DNA of 64,000 bases from Mesobacterium_A sp034670065 (GCA_034670065.1 JAXMOG010000004.1:186001-250000), one strand, 5' to 3'; shown: positions 8,125-17,869, numbered from the stretch's first letter. Notes: generated by a model not told the origin, from the sequence alone. Numbers and translations are program-made.

Positions 8125-9094
8125 TCAGGGCCTGCCGATATTTCTCGGCATCCCAATCCAACAGTTCGCCGTTCTGTTCCAGTGTCAGATAATGCAATGC
8201 AGCACCCTCGGGCACGCGCACCAATACATCGCCAAGACATTGCGCCAAGGCCCAGGCACCAGAGGACGCGTCCGCGCGCATCAAGGCCCCCTTGCCCGGT
8301 ATCAGCACAAAGGGCGGAGAGTCGCCTTCCGGCAGAACGTCAGCCGCCATCGCGCCGACGCCGCAAAAGATGACATGATCAGGATAAAGGCTGCCGCCTG
8401 TGGCCATTTCCAAACGCGCCGGGTCGCGGGCGATATGGGACAAGGAGTCCGGCCCCAACGTCCACCCCTGCGGCACGTCACCCAGATCAGCAGGTTGCAA
8501 CACCACAGGCGCAACGCGCAACGCTTCAAACACGCGGGACAACAAATCGCCCGCCTCGGCCACTGTCTCGGCCGCAACGATAACCCCATGATTGCTGAGG
8601 ATCACCACATCCCGGCCTTGCTCAACAACGGCGCGCACCTGTGTCGCCAGATCGGCGCCTGGTTTGGCATAAGGCACAATGCCCCAATTGAAGGCATCCA
8701 GCTTGGACCCGATAGCGGCGGTCGGATCATCCTGCACCACATGGGCCAGCGTATGGATGCAATGGGCATGCACCACAACGCGCTGCGGGAACACCGCATG
8801 CAGAGAGGTCTCAATCGACGGGCGCAGCCCATCTTGGTCAAACGCAAATTCCATTGGCTGGTCCGCGCGTGCTTCACCGCGTGCCAAGCTGGCGCGCATT
8901 TCGGGCAAGTCGCAGGCAACAAAGATGTCTCTCTCCAAAGCCTCAGACAGCGATGTGCCCGAAGCCTTGATCCACATCACATCCCCTTCTTTGACAGAGG
9001 TATTCCCACCCGCAGCCTGTATCAGCATCGGGTCCGCCCCGATCTGCACCGAAAGAACCGCAAGCGCATCCAGATCATCCGGGCGGCGGGTCAT
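8117..9094 (-). CDS. Class II aldolase/adducin family protein, long form
   Basis: A 325-residue protein of the class II aldolase/adducin-head family, longer than FucA (about 215). The N-terminal domain has IQAAGGNTSVKEGDVMWIKASG (phosphate/substrate loop) and HAHCIHTLAHV (Zn-ligand histidines); VILSNHGVIVAAET supplies a further His. A C-terminal extension from about residue 215 has no function I can assign. The start forms an ATGA overlap with the GlpD-like gene. Expected reactions are retro-aldol cleavage of a ketose phosphate, decarboxylation or epimerisation; the exact one is unknown. Confidence 0.82.
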   Translation of the reverse strand: MTRRPDDLDALAVLSVQIGADPMLIQAAGGNTSVKEGDVMWIKASGTSLSEALERDIFVACDLPEMRASLARGEARADQPMEFAFDQDGLRPSIETSLHAVFPQRVVVHAHCIHTLAHVVQDDPTAAIGSKLDAFNWGIVPYAKPGADLATQVRAVVEQGRDVVILSNHGVIVAAETVAEAGDLLSRVFEALRVAPVVLQPADLGDVPQGWTLGPDSLSHIARDPARLEMATGGSLYPDHVIFCGVGAMAADVLPEGDSPPFVLIPGKGALMRADASSGAWALAQCLGDVLVRVPEGAALHYLTLEQNGELLDWDAEKYRQALNA

Positions 9095-10590
9095 GTGCCC
9101 TGCGCCAGATTGTGGTCGAACCATTGGATGAACTCCTCGATTTCCGTCTCGGTCATATGCAAAACTTCTTTGGTGCGGCGGTGCAAAACATCCTGCGCGG
9201 TCAAGGCCCATTCCTGCGCGACCTGATAGCGAACTTCGGCCTCATACAGATGTGCGCCAAACCGCAGCCCCAAACCGTCTAGCGATGTTGCCTCACCAAT
9301 GATCATTCGCAGACGCGTGCCATACAGCCGGCCCCAATGCGCCGCCAAATCGCGTGGCAACCAAGGGTATTCCGTCTGAATACCGGCCAAGAACCCTTCA
9401 TAATCTGCCCCGGCAATATCGCCGCCCGGCAAGGTCGCCTGCGCGGTCCAGTCTTTGCCCATCTCCGGGAAGAAACTGTCCAGCTTTTGCATGGCGTGTT
9501 CGGCCAGCTTGCGAAATGTTGTGATCTTGCCGCCAAACACGTTCAACAACGGTGCGCCGCCAGTGGTTTCCAGATCAAACACGTAATCGCGGGTTACAGC
9601 CGAAGGGTTGCCTGCGCCATCATCATACAGCGGCCGCACGCCGGAAAAGCTTTGTACCACATCATCCCGGCGCAAAGCCTGTTTGAAATACCGGTTCACC
9701 GCAGACAGCAGATAGTCGACCTCGGCGTCGTCCACGGCAACCGCTTCCGGCGCGCCATCGTAGGCGATGTCTGTGGTTCCGATTAACGCCTTGTCCCCCT
9801 CATACGGATTGATGAAGATCACCCGTTTGTCATGGTTCTGAACCAGATAGGCTTGCGGCCCCTCCCAGAACTTTGGCGTGATAATGTGCGAGCCCTTGAC
9901 CAGCCGCACGTTCCGCGTGCTGTTGGTTCCCGTCACCCGGCCAATGATATCTGTGACCCACGGCCCCGCAGCATTGACCAAAGCACGGGCGGTGAACCGC
10001 TGTTCTCCCTCTGGCCCCTGCACCGTAATATCCCACAGATCGCCGTTGCGCCGTGCGCTGACACAGGCCGTACGGGTCAAAACCGTGGCCCCCTTTTCAG
10101 CCGCGTCCACCGCGTTCAAAACCACCAAACGGCTGTCATCCACCCAACAGTCCGAGTATTCGAACCCCTTGGCGTATTCATCCTTCAGCGGCGCGCCTTC
10201 GGGATCACGAAGCAAATCCAGAGTGCGCGTGCCCGGCAGCTTCTTGCGCCCGCCCAGATGGTCATACAAAAACAGCCCCAATCGCACCAACCACGCAGGC
10301 CGGTCATTGGGCGAATGGGGCAGCACAAAACGCATCGGCCAAATGATGTGCGGTGCGGCGTTCAACAGCACTTCACGTTCAATCAACGCCTCGCGCACCA
10401 AACGAAATTCGTAATACTCCAGATAGCGCAGCCCCCCATGAACCAGCTTGCCAGAGCGGGAAGAGGTGCCTTGCGCCAGATCGTCCTTTTCGCACAACAC
10501 CACACTCAGCCCACGGCCTGCCGCATCCCGCGCGATCCCTGCGCCATTGATGCCGCCGCCAATCACAAAAAGGTCGACCGATTGGCTCAT
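9091..10590 (-). CDS. glpD: Glycerol-3-phosphate/erythritol-phosphate dehydrogenase (GlpD/EryB family)
   Basis: A 499-residue FAD-dependent dehydrogenase. The FAD-binding Rossmann motif VDLFVIGGGINGAGIARDAA is at residues 6-25, followed by SSRSGKLVHGGLRYLEYYEFRLV, a hallmark of GlpD. Further family segments are ALVNAAGPWVTDI, SHIITPKFW and NVFGGKITTFRKLAEHAM. These enzymes oxidise a polyol phosphate and pass electrons to membrane quinone. Brucella EryB, of the same family and length, oxidises erythritol phosphate. The erythritol-kinase-like gene in the same operon favours that kind of substrate over glycerol 3-phosphate, but both remain possible. Confidence 0.88.
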   Translation of the reverse strand: MSQSVDLFVIGGGINGAGIARDAAGRGLSVVLCEKDDLAQGTSSRSGKLVHGGLRYLEYYEFRLVREALIEREVLLNAAPHIIWPMRFVLPHSPNDRPAWLVRLGLFLYDHLGGRKKLPGTRTLDLLRDPEGAPLKDEYAKGFEYSDCWVDDSRLVVLNAVDAAEKGATVLTRTACVSARRNGDLWDITVQGPEGEQRFTARALVNAAGPWVTDIIGRVTGTNSTRNVRLVKGSHIITPKFWEGPQAYLVQNHDKRVIFINPYEGDKALIGTTDIAYDGAPEAVAVDDAEVDYLLSAVNRYFKQALRRDDVVQSFSGVRPLYDDGAGNPSAVTRDYVFDLETTGGAPLLNVFGGKITTFRKLAEHAMQKLDSFFPEMGKDWTAQATLPGGDIAGADYEGFLAGIQTEYPWLPRDLAAHWGRLYGTRLRMIIGEATSLDGLGLRFGAHLYEAEVRYQVAQEWALTAQDVLHRRTKEVLHMTETEIEEFIQWFDHNLAQGT

Positions 10591-11240
10591 CCCGCACCGT
10601 CCTTGGACTGGACGCCATAGCTTTCAAAACCTTTGGCGGTTTCTTCGATCTGCGCATCGCTCAGCACAACGGCCCCTCCGATCGCCAGCGCATGCACATA
10701 TTGATGGGCCATGGCCTCCAACTCGCCCGCCAGCCACATTGCGCGGGTCAGGTCAGCCCCGCCAACGACCATGCCGTGATTGGCCATCAAACAGCCGTTG
10801 CGACCGTCCATCGCGGCCAAAATGTTGTTCGAAAGCTCTGCCGTGCCATAGCGGGCATAGTCACAAACCCGGATATCAGGCCCGCCAAAGGCGGCAATCA
10901 TATAGTGAATGGCCGGGATCGGTTTATGAGCAACTGCCAAAATGGTGGAATACGGCGCATGCGTGTGCACAACCGCATTGATATCAGGGCGTGCGCGTAA
11001 AATATCCCGGTGGAACCGCCATTCGGACGATGGTTTTTTGGGCCCGTCCCATGCGCCTGTGTCATCGGCCAAAGACATGCTTGCCACCATGTCTGGCGCA
11101 ATCACGTCATACCCCACGGCCGATGGCGTGATCAGCATATCGCCGCCGTCCCGAACCGATACATTGCCCGAAGCGCCGCGGTTCAACCCGTCTGCTTCCA
11201 GCTTCTTGCACGCTTTTATGATGTCCTCGCGATGTCCCAT
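10587..11240 (-). CDS. Class II aldolase (L-fuculose-phosphate aldolase-like)
   Basis: A 217-residue class II aldolase/epimerase of FucA/AraD size. Key segments are LNRGASGNVSVRDG (phosphate loop), LITPSAVGYD, VHTHAPYSTILA (Zn-ligand HxH) and GCLMANHGMVVGGADL (third His). I start at the ATG giving MGHREDIIKACKKL, four bases from the dehydrogenase stop. The 3' end overlaps the GlpD-like start by ATGA. FucA-type enzymes cleave ketose 1-phosphates to dihydroxyacetone phosphate and an aldehyde, a plausible exit to central metabolism for this operon. Confidence 0.85.
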   Translation of the reverse strand: MGHREDIIKACKKLEADGLNRGASGNVSVRDGGDMLITPSAVGYDVIAPDMVASMSLADDTGAWDGPKKPSSEWRFHRDILRARPDINAVVHTHAPYSTILAVAHKPIPAIHYMIAAFGGPDIRVCDYARYGTAELSNNILAAMDGRNGCLMANHGMVVGGADLTRAMWLAGELEAMAHQYVHALAIGGAVVLSDAQIEETAKGFESYGVQSKDGAG

Positions 11241-11244
11241 CAGA

Positions 11245-12285
11245 TCAACACGGATTCCGCGGGGGTTCACCCGCTATATATCGGCGCACTTCTTCAGCTG
11301 CCTGTTCGGCGGCATATGTCACGGTTCGTACCGACGCCCCGGCGATATGCGGGGTCACTGTTACGTTAGGCAACTGCAACAACGGCCAATCCACAGGGAC
11401 AGGTTCTATGCCAAAAGTCTCCATCATCGCGCTACCAATTTCTCCGCTCACCAAAGCCTCATACAGGTCGTCGTAATTACACATCGGCCCGCGCGCCGTA
11501 TTCACAAACAATGCGTCGGATTTCATCTTCTTAAAGGCATCCGCATTCATCATCTGTTTGGTTTCTTCCGTCACTCGCGCATGCAAAGTGACCACGTCAG
11601 AGTCAGCCAGAACCCTTTCCAGCGAAACATGTTCAACCCCCGCCTGCGCATCGCTGGGGTCCAGTTGCACGTATGGATCGCAAACCAAAACCTTGGTGCC
11701 AAAGGCGCGCAGCAGCTTCACCACTTTGGTGCCGATATTGCCATAGCCAATGACGCCAACTGTCATCTCGTTCAGCTCGCGCCCGGTCACATCAGCGCGG
11801 TACAAATCTCCACGCCAAGTGCCCTCTCGCAAGGCTTCATGCCCCTCACGAATTTTGCGGGTCTCAGTCAGGATCGCGCCAAGGGTAAACTCTGCCACGG
11901 CAGAGGAATTGCGCCCCGGCGTATTCACCACGGTCACGCCGTGATCAGCCGCCGCCGCCATATCTACATTCACCGGCCCGCCCCGTGACACCGCCACCAG
12001 TTTCAGGTTCGGCAAACGCTCAAACATACCACGCGACAAGGGCGCAAGATGTGTCACCAGAATTTCGGCATCCCCAACAAACTCAACCACGTCATCAGCC
12101 CCGCCAAAGTATTCCTTCAGCCCGGCCATTCCTTCGGTCGCATACCCATGCTCCATCGGCTCATCCGGCCAATTGTCCTTGCGGGTGCGTATCTCGACCT
12201 TGTCGCCGCATGCCGCATTCAATTCGCGGGCAAAAGCCTCGGGCAACATGAACAGATCGCCTATGATGGCAACTGACTTAAGCAT
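11245..12285 (-). CDS. D-isomer-specific 2-hydroxyacid dehydrogenase, NAD-binding
   Basis: A 346-residue phosphoglycerate-dehydrogenase-like oxidoreductase. The NAD-binding motif is MTVGVIGYGNIGTKVVKLL. Catalytic residues are Arg in VNTARGPMCNYDDL, Glu in the segment METFGIEPVPVDWPLL, and His in VTPHIAGAS. I start at MLKSVAIIGDLF, which overlaps the kinase stop by eight bases; a longer upstream frame reads as non-conserved. It may oxidise or reduce a sugar-acid or 2-oxo acid intermediate, which is unusual in an erythritol-type operon. Confidence 0.85.
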   Translation of the reverse strand: MLKSVAIIGDLFMLPEAFARELNAACGDKVEIRTRKDNWPDEPMEHGYATEGMAGLKEYFGGADDVVEFVGDAEILVTHLAPLSRGMFERLPNLKLVAVSRGGPVNVDMAAAADHGVTVVNTPGRNSSAVAEFTLGAILTETRKIREGHEALREGTWRGDLYRADVTGRELNEMTVGVIGYGNIGTKVVKLLRAFGTKVLVCDPYVQLDPSDAQAGVEHVSLERVLADSDVVTLHARVTEETKQMMNADAFKKMKSDALFVNTARGPMCNYDDLYEALVSGEIGSAMMETFGIEPVPVDWPLLQLPNVTVTPHIAGASVRTVTYAAEQAAEEVRRYIAGEPPRNPC

Positions 12286-13846
12286 TCTTTTTCCCCCGAA
12301 TGGATGCCAGCGTGGCCCAGGTTGGTTCTGCCGCATGGCGCAAGTCCTGATAGGCTGGAAAGGCATCGGCATAGATCGCGGCAAGCGCGGGATCAGGGCG
12401 CTCAACCCCGCCCAGCATTGGGCGCACCCAGGCGTCAACGCAGGCATTCATATCCGCGTAGACACCCACCGCTGTTGCGGCAATCATCGCGGCCCCTGAT
12501 GCGCCAGCTTCTTCGCGCGACGCAGTCCGCACCGAAGTGCCCAACACCGATGACAAAATGGCGCGCAACTCTTTTGAACGCACCGCCCCGCCGGTCAACC
12601 GCACTTCTGCCGGAACCTCGCCCATGGCGTCGTAACAATCGCGGGCGGCATATCCCAATCCTTCAACCACCGCCCGCACCAGATCAGGGAACCTGTGGTT
12701 GGAGCCCAAACCGGTAAAACTTGCCCGCGCTTGCGGATTCACGAACGGACCCCGCTCTCCTGCCTCGGAAATATAGGGATGATAGATCATCGACGCCGGG
12801 CTGGTCTGGGCCAGCCAGCCATCAATGCGAGCCACCATTTCAGCATGGCTGACTTGCCCACCCAATTCGGCAATCAGATCGGCCCCCATGCCCAACAGCC
12901 AATCGATATTCAGGGTTGAGGCCATGTTGGTTTGCAGCTGGGCCACAATGCCGGGCACGGGCAGAACCATCACATATCCAGATGGCTCATCACTCAGCTG
13001 GACACCCGCCGCCGGGGTGGCGCGAATGTGCATCCCGGTGGACCCGACGATGGTGCAGCCTGTTGCCTCACCCTTGGTATAAACACCCGCGCCCATGGCG
13101 GTGCACACCACATCCACATAGGCCAACGAAACCGGTGTGCCCTCCAGCAGCCCCAGCTGTTTGGCCGCTTGCGCCGTCAATCCATGGGTCTGTTGTGCAC
13201 CGTCAACGATATCCGGCAACAAACCCCGTCGATGAGAAAGCCCAAGGCTGTCGATGACATCCTCGTTGTAAGTGCGCGAGGCAAAACTGCCGAAAGTAAA
13301 ATTGGCCTCAGACGGATCAGTGGCCCGCACACCGGTCAGGTTCAGGTACAGCCAGTCCTTGCAATGCAGCGCCGCTTCTGCCTGATCCAGCACTTCTGGT
13401 GTGGTCGCATCCATATGCGCCAATTGACACCCCATCTGACAGGCATTCAGCCCGGTGCCTGTGCTTTCAAACCGGGCGCGGTTGTCCGTGTCGCGCAAAC
13501 GCGCCGCGGTTGACGCACTGCGCGCATCCAGCCACAGCCAGCCATCGGTCACAGGTCGATTTTCCGACCCGACCAACCAAGTCCCATCGCCTTGGCCCGT
13601 CACACCGATCGCTGCGGTGCGCGTCGCCAAATCTGGAACCTTCTCGGCCAATGCCAGCAACGTTGCCGCGCAATCCTGCCACGTGTCTTCCAAAGGTTGA
13701 AACGCCGCCCCATCTGCCCGTGTGGTATACCTGTTCGGCGTCGAGGCAATCGCGATTTGCGCGCCATCCAACGTAAAGGCAACCGATTTGATCACAGAGG
13801 TGCCCGCGTCAATCCCGATCAGAATATCGCGACCGTTCAATGTCAT
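12278..13846 (-). CDS. FGGY-family polyol kinase, erythritol-kinase (EryA)-like
   Basis: A 522-residue FGGY kinase, full length. It has DILIGIDAGTSVIKSVAF at residues 7-24, GVTGQGDGTWLVG near 85, DGWLWLDARSAS near 104, and EVRLTGGAVRSKELRAIL near 430 in the ATP domain. The GQGDGTWL and LWLDAR motifs and the length match my memory of Brucella EryA, which makes erythritol 4-phosphate. Its start overlaps the ABC ATPase stop by ATGA. With the GlpD-like, EryC-like and EryD-like genes it forms a set close to eryABCD, though reordered and expanded. Related kinases act on other tetritols or pentitols. Confidence 0.82.
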   Translation of the reverse strand: MTLNGRDILIGIDAGTSVIKSVAFTLDGAQIAIASTPNRYTTRADGAAFQPLEDTWQDCAATLLALAEKVPDLATRTAAIGVTGQGDGTWLVGSENRPVTDGWLWLDARSASTAARLRDTDNRARFESTGTGLNACQMGCQLAHMDATTPEVLDQAEAALHCKDWLYLNLTGVRATDPSEANFTFGSFASRTYNEDVIDSLGLSHRRGLLPDIVDGAQQTHGLTAQAAKQLGLLEGTPVSLAYVDVVCTAMGAGVYTKGEATGCTIVGSTGMHIRATPAAGVQLSDEPSGYVMVLPVPGIVAQLQTNMASTLNIDWLLGMGADLIAELGGQVSHAEMVARIDGWLAQTSPASMIYHPYISEAGERGPFVNPQARASFTGLGSNHRFPDLVRAVVEGLGYAARDCYDAMGEVPAEVRLTGGAVRSKELRAILSSVLGTSVRTASREEAGASGAAMIAATAVGVYADMNACVDAWVRPMLGGVERPDPALAAIYADAFPAYQDLRHAAEPTWATLASIRGKKNA

Positions 13847-14964
13847 ACCATCTCCACCCCGTGGCTGATGGCACTTCCGGTGACGTGATCAAACACATGC
13901 AGGTCTTCTGGTTCCAGACGCACGTTGATCGCCTCTCCCACGGCCACATTGGCGCGGTCATGTTCCACCAGAACAATCGTCCCACCGGCAAAACTGGCCG
14001 CGATATGTGACTGATCCCCCAGCCATTGGTTGGCCATGACCTGCGCACCTGCCCCGTTGTCGCTGCGATGCACCGCATAAGGGCGCACACCCAACATGAC
14101 TTCGGACCGGGAAAGCAACGCTGCCCGCACCTCTGGTGAAAAGGCATCTGCCGCATACGTCAGGCTCAACCCCTGCTCCAAATCCAACAGCAGTTCCGAC
14201 CCGACCTCCCGCGCTTTGGCGGGGAACACGTTCATCGGCGGTTCGCCCACAAACGTGCCGGTGAACAGATTGGCCGGCGCCTTCTTGATTTCCTCTGGGG
14301 TTGCGTATTGTTGCAACACGCCGCCCTCCATCACCGCGATCCGATCAGCCAGCGCGTTTGCTTCTGTCTGGTCATGGGTCACAAGAATGGCCGTCAGCCC
14401 GCGCTCTTTGACAAAATGCTTGATCCGACCACGCAACAACGTGCGCAATTGCGGCTCCAGCTGGCCCATAGGTTCATCCAGTAAATGCAGGTCCGCATCG
14501 CGGATCAACGCCCGCGCCAGAGAGGCACGTTGCTGTTGCCCCCCAGAAACAGAGGTGGGAAAGCGATCCAGAATATCGGTGATTTCCAACATCTCGGTCA
14601 CTTCCTTGACCCGAGCAGTCACCTCGGCATCCGGTAACTTGGCTGCCTTTAGCGCGAATGCAATGTTTTCGCCCACAGTCACTGTCGGGTACAAAGAATA
14701 CCCTTCAAAGGCCATCGCCACATTACGGCGCACAGGCGGAAGGTTCTGCACTTCGCGGCCTGCCAGCTCTATTGTGCCACGGCTGGCCTCTTCAAATCCG
14801 GCGATCATCCGCAGGGTCGAGGTTTTGCCACATCCCGACGATCCCAGAAGCGCGATGATCTCGCCCTTCATAACGTCCATACTGACGTTTTGAACGGCGT
14901 GAACACCCTTGTCGATCGGGCCATAAAACTTGTCGACGGCATTCAGTCTCAGTTGCACGGTCAT
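13843..14964 (-). CDS. Sugar/polyol ABC transporter ATPase (CUT1, second ATPase)
   Basis: A 373-residue MalK-type ATPase: Walker A LLGSSGCGKTSTLRMIAG, signature SVSGGQQQRASLARALI, Walker B LHLLDEPMGQLEPQL, and H-loop ILVTHDQTEANAL, then a C-terminal regulatory domain. The Q-loop reads VAMAFEGYSLYPT, with Glu where Gln is usual, and the segment after Walker B has MGQLEP instead of the common LSNLDA. Both features recall the GlpS/GlpT ATPase pair of rhizobial glycerol importers. It overlaps the other ATPase gene by one base of each codon (ATGA). The two probably form a heterodimer. Confidence 0.88.
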   Translation of the reverse strand: MTVQLRLNAVDKFYGPIDKGVHAVQNVSMDVMKGEIIALLGSSGCGKTSTLRMIAGFEEASRGTIELAGREVQNLPPVRRNVAMAFEGYSLYPTVTVGENIAFALKAAKLPDAEVTARVKEVTEMLEITDILDRFPTSVSGGQQQRASLARALIRDADLHLLDEPMGQLEPQLRTLLRGRIKHFVKERGLTAILVTHDQTEANALADRIAVMEGGVLQQYATPEEIKKAPANLFTGTFVGEPPMNVFPAKAREVGSELLLDLEQGLSLTYAADAFSPEVRAALLSRSEVMLGVRPYAVHRSDNGAGAQVMANQWLGDQSHIAASFAGGTIVLVEHDRANVAVGEAINVRLEPEDLHVFDHVTGSAISHGVEMV

Positions 14965-16073
14965 CAGGCTGCTCCCTGCGCTTTGCCGACAGCAGTCGGG
15001 ACGATGCGATCACCGGTGGCCTGATCGAACAGGTGAATATGCGACGCATCAATCGTGATATGTCCGGTACCATGATCCGGTCCGGGCGTACCCGCAGGAC
15101 GGGACACCATGATCTCACGACCATTGCCGGTTACCGCCAGTGTCACCGTCTTTTCGTTCAGCGGTGTTTCAGTTTCAATCTGCAACGGGATCGCCCCTTC
15201 GGTGCCTGCCTCGACAAAGCGGATCGCCTCTGGGCGGATGCCCACGGTGCAGGCGCGGCCGATCTCAGACCGATAGCCCGCATCAATAGCCAGCGGCACG
15301 CCAGACAATGTGATCTGCACACCGTCCTGTGACGCCTGCGGAGTGACATCCAGCAAATTGATCACTGGATCGCCAAACAGACGGGCAATCTCGATATTGG
15401 CCGGGGCTAGATAGATGTCAGACGGCGTGCCGATCTGTTGGATTCCGTGACCGTTCATCACTGCGATACGATCCCCCAGCGCCATGGCTTCTTTATAGTC
15501 CTGGGTCACGTAAATCACCGTGGCCTGCTGATCCTTCAACAGGCGCGGCAGTTCCAGGCGCATTTCAAAGCGCAGCTTGGCGTCGACGTTCCGCAATGGG
15601 TCATCCAACAACAGGATTTCCGGTTCTCCGGCCAAGGCTCGGCCAAGGGCTGTACGCTGTTTTTGACCGTTCGACAGCTCTTTGGGTTTGTGATGCAGAA
15701 CATGCTCGATCTTCAGCATCCGTGCGATTTTTCCGACGGTATCGGTGATGGCCGATTTGCTCATGTTCCGGGCAGTCAAAGGCGCGGCGATGTTGTCAGT
15801 CGCGTCCATATGCGGGAACAGGGCAAAGTTCTGAAAGGCCATGCCAATACCGCGATCTTCCGGCTCTACACCGTCCATGTCGCGCCCCTGCAGGATGATC
15901 TGGCCGGAATCCGGCTCAATCACTCCCGCAATCAGGCGCAGCATCACTGTCTTGCCCGCACCCGAAGGCCCAAACAACACCAGTGTTTCACCCGCATCCA
16001 CCGACAGGCTGACCCCGTCCAGAACAACGTCAGTCTTGAATGCTTTTACAACATCTTTGAGGACCAAACTCAT
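14964..16073 (-). CDS. Sugar/polyol ABC transporter ATPase (CUT1, first ATPase)
   Basis: A 369-residue MalK-type ATPase with Walker A LFGPSGAGKTVMLRLIAG, Q-loop GMAFQNFALFPHM, signature ELSNGQKQRTALGRALA (Asn in place of the usual SGGQ), Walker B ILLLDDPLRNVDAKL (Asp replaces the usual catalytic Glu) and YVTQDYKEAMAL (Gln-Asp replaces the His-Asp H-loop). These deviations suggest one degenerate ATP site, so this subunit likely needs the partner at 13843. It lies directly after the permease genes and would energise polyol import. Confidence 0.87.
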   Translation of the reverse strand: MSLVLKDVVKAFKTDVVLDGVSLSVDAGETLVLFGPSGAGKTVMLRLIAGVIEPDSGQIILQGRDMDGVEPEDRGIGMAFQNFALFPHMDATDNIAAPLTARNMSKSAITDTVGKIARMLKIEHVLHHKPKELSNGQKQRTALGRALAGEPEILLLDDPLRNVDAKLRFEMRLELPRLLKDQQATVIYVTQDYKEAMALGDRIAVMNGHGIQQIGTPSDIYLAPANIEIARLFGDPVINLLDVTPQASQDGVQITLSGVPLAIDAGYRSEIGRACTVGIRPEAIRFVEAGTEGAIPLQIETETPLNEKTVTLAVTGNGREIMVSRPAGTPGPDHGTGHITIDASHIHLFDQATGDRIVPTAVGKAQGAA

Positions 16074-16076
16074 GGT

Positions 16077-16934
16077 CTATCCTTTCACCGCGCCAAGGCT
16101 CAGGCCTTCGACGAGATAGCGTTGCGCATAAAGGGCCAGGGCAAATGTCGGAGCAATCGACAAGATGATCCCCGCCGCGATCTGCCCGTACTGCACACCC
16201 GAAGCCGTGATGAAGGCCAATGCCCCCACTGTGACCGGTTGTTTGTCAGCAGACGCCAACACCAGCGCGAAAACAAAGTTGTTCCAGGCAAAGATGAAGG
16301 CCAGAAGCGCCGCCGCCGCAATTCCGGGCCCCGCCAAAGGCAAGGCGATCCGGCGGAACGTCGTCCACCAACGGTGGCCCGCGATGCGATAGGCGTATTC
16401 AATATCGGCAGGGATATCTTCGAAATACCCCCGTACGATCCACAGGATCAGCGGCAGAACGATCAGCTGATACACCCAGATCAACCCGCCATAGGTGTTG
16501 GCCAAGCCAATTTGCTGAAAGTAAATCGTCAGCGGCAACAACACCAACAATGGCGGCGCAAACCGGAACGACAGCAGTGTGAACGCAATGTCTTCGGACC
16601 CCCGAAACTTTAGCCGGGCAAAGGCATAAGCCGCTGGCACGCCCAATATCAGGCCCACAGCCACCGAAGCTGACGACAAGAACAACGAGTTGAACAGGTT
16701 GCTCATGAATTTGATTTCCAGCGAGCTTGTGACTGTTTCAAGCTGGCCCGTGATCAACCCGCGATAGTTCTGCAAAGTTGGCTCAAAGAACATCGATGGC
16801 GGCACCCGCAGGATCGTCTCATTGGTTTGAAACGACATCAGAATGATCCAGAAGATCGGGAACATAAAGAACAGGATCACAAGGGTGATGGCCATACCGC
16901 GCAGGACGCGCTCTAGATTTGAAGTCGTATTCAT
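16077..16934 (-). CDS. Sugar/polyol ABC transporter permease (MalG-like)
   Basis: A 285-residue inner-membrane permease with about six hydrophobic helices and the EAA-type loop near residue 190, PADIEYAYRIAGHRWWTTF, which contacts the ATPase. The start at 16934 gives MNTTSNLERVLRGM and follows a GGGGAGG-type ribosome-binding site; the longer frame overlaps the previous permease. It pairs with the permease at 16946-17869 to form the membrane pore of the polyol importer. MalG-type subunits usually have six helices, in agreement. Confidence 0.88.
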   Translation of the reverse strand: MNTTSNLERVLRGMAITLVILFFMFPIFWIILMSFQTNETILRVPPSMFFEPTLQNYRGLITGQLETVTSSLEIKFMSNLFNSLFLSSASVAVGLILGVPAAYAFARLKFRGSEDIAFTLLSFRFAPPLLVLLPLTIYFQQIGLANTYGGLIWVYQLIVLPLILWIVRGYFEDIPADIEYAYRIAGHRWWTTFRRIALPLAGPGIAAAALLAFIFAWNNFVFALVLASADKQPVTVGALAFITASGVQYGQIAAGIILSIAPTFALALYAQRYLVEGLSLGAVKG

Positions 16935-16945
16935 AGCCCCTCCCC

Positions 16946-17869
16946 TCAGGCCTCGCCGCGCTGATTTTCGCGCAGACGTAGCCAGTTTTTGATAAAGATG
17001 TTCGACAGGAAATACGTGATGGCCCAAAGGATCATCATCAGCGCTGCCGAACGGCCCACATTCGTAGATTGGAAAAAGTTCAGATAGGCTTCGACCTGAA
17101 ATACCGTCAGGGCATCGCCCGGACCGCCCTGGGTCATTGCGTAGATGATATCGAACTGCTGGATGCTTTCGATCACCCGGAACAGCACCGCCGTCAGCAG
17201 AAACGGTGTCAGCATAGGCAAGGTGATCCGGCGGAACACAAACATGCGTGGCACGCCGTCCAAGGCCGCCGCTTCAAACGGCTGCTGCGGCAATGACCGC
17301 AAACCAGCCAGAAGCAAAATCATGATAAATGGCGTGTAGACCCAAACATCCACGATCACGACAGTCAGCATCGCGGTTTGCGGATCAGAGGCCCAGTTGA
17401 AGTTCTCAAATCCCAGCAACGTCGCAAAGTATGACAGGATGCCGAAACCGGGGTTGGTCATCAGCTTCCACATCAACGCAGCCAGGGCCGGTGCCGTCAT
17501 CAACGGCATCAACAGCATGATGGACACGAAGTTATTGAATCGCGACCGTTTTTGTAAAAGCAGGGCAATGCCCAGACCCAACAGCAGTTCGATACCCACG
17601 GTACAGAACGCATAAGTCAGCGAGACCTTCAGCGTATTCCAGAACGACGCATCGGTCATGAAATTCAGATAGTTTTCACCCCAATTATACTTGCGCGCCC
17701 AAGGCTGTGACAGCCGGTAGCGTTGCAGCGAATATGCCACCGCAGTGAAAAATGGGATCAGGATGCCGATGCAGGTCAGCAGGGCCGGAAGACTTAGAAT
17801 ATAGGGCAACATCCGTCGGCTAACCTTGAAACGGCGCGGACGTTGGGCCCCATGTGTCGCATCGGACAT
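16946..17869 (-). CDS. Sugar/polyol ABC transporter permease (MalF/UgpA-like)
   Basis: A 307-residue inner-membrane permease with six hydrophobic helices. The first is at about 18-40 (ILSLPALLTCIGILIPFFTA). The EAA-type ATPase-docking loop is QPFEAAALDGVPRMFVFRRI near residue 195. It lies between the binding-protein gene and the MalG-like permease gene. A 130-base gap containing a strong hairpin separates it from the binding-protein gene, probably lowering permease expression relative to the binding protein. Confidence 0.88.
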   Translation of the reverse strand: MSDATHGAQRPRRFKVSRRMLPYILSLPALLTCIGILIPFFTAVAYSLQRYRLSQPWARKYNWGENYLNFMTDASFWNTLKVSLTYAFCTVGIELLLGLGIALLLQKRSRFNNFVSIMLLMPLMTAPALAALMWKLMTNPGFGILSYFATLLGFENFNWASDPQTAMLTVVIVDVWVYTPFIMILLLAGLRSLPQQPFEAAALDGVPRMFVFRRITLPMLTPFLLTAVLFRVIESIQQFDIIYAMTQGGPGDALTVFQVEAYLNFFQSTNVGRSAALMMILWAITYFLSNIFIKNWLRLRENQRGEA

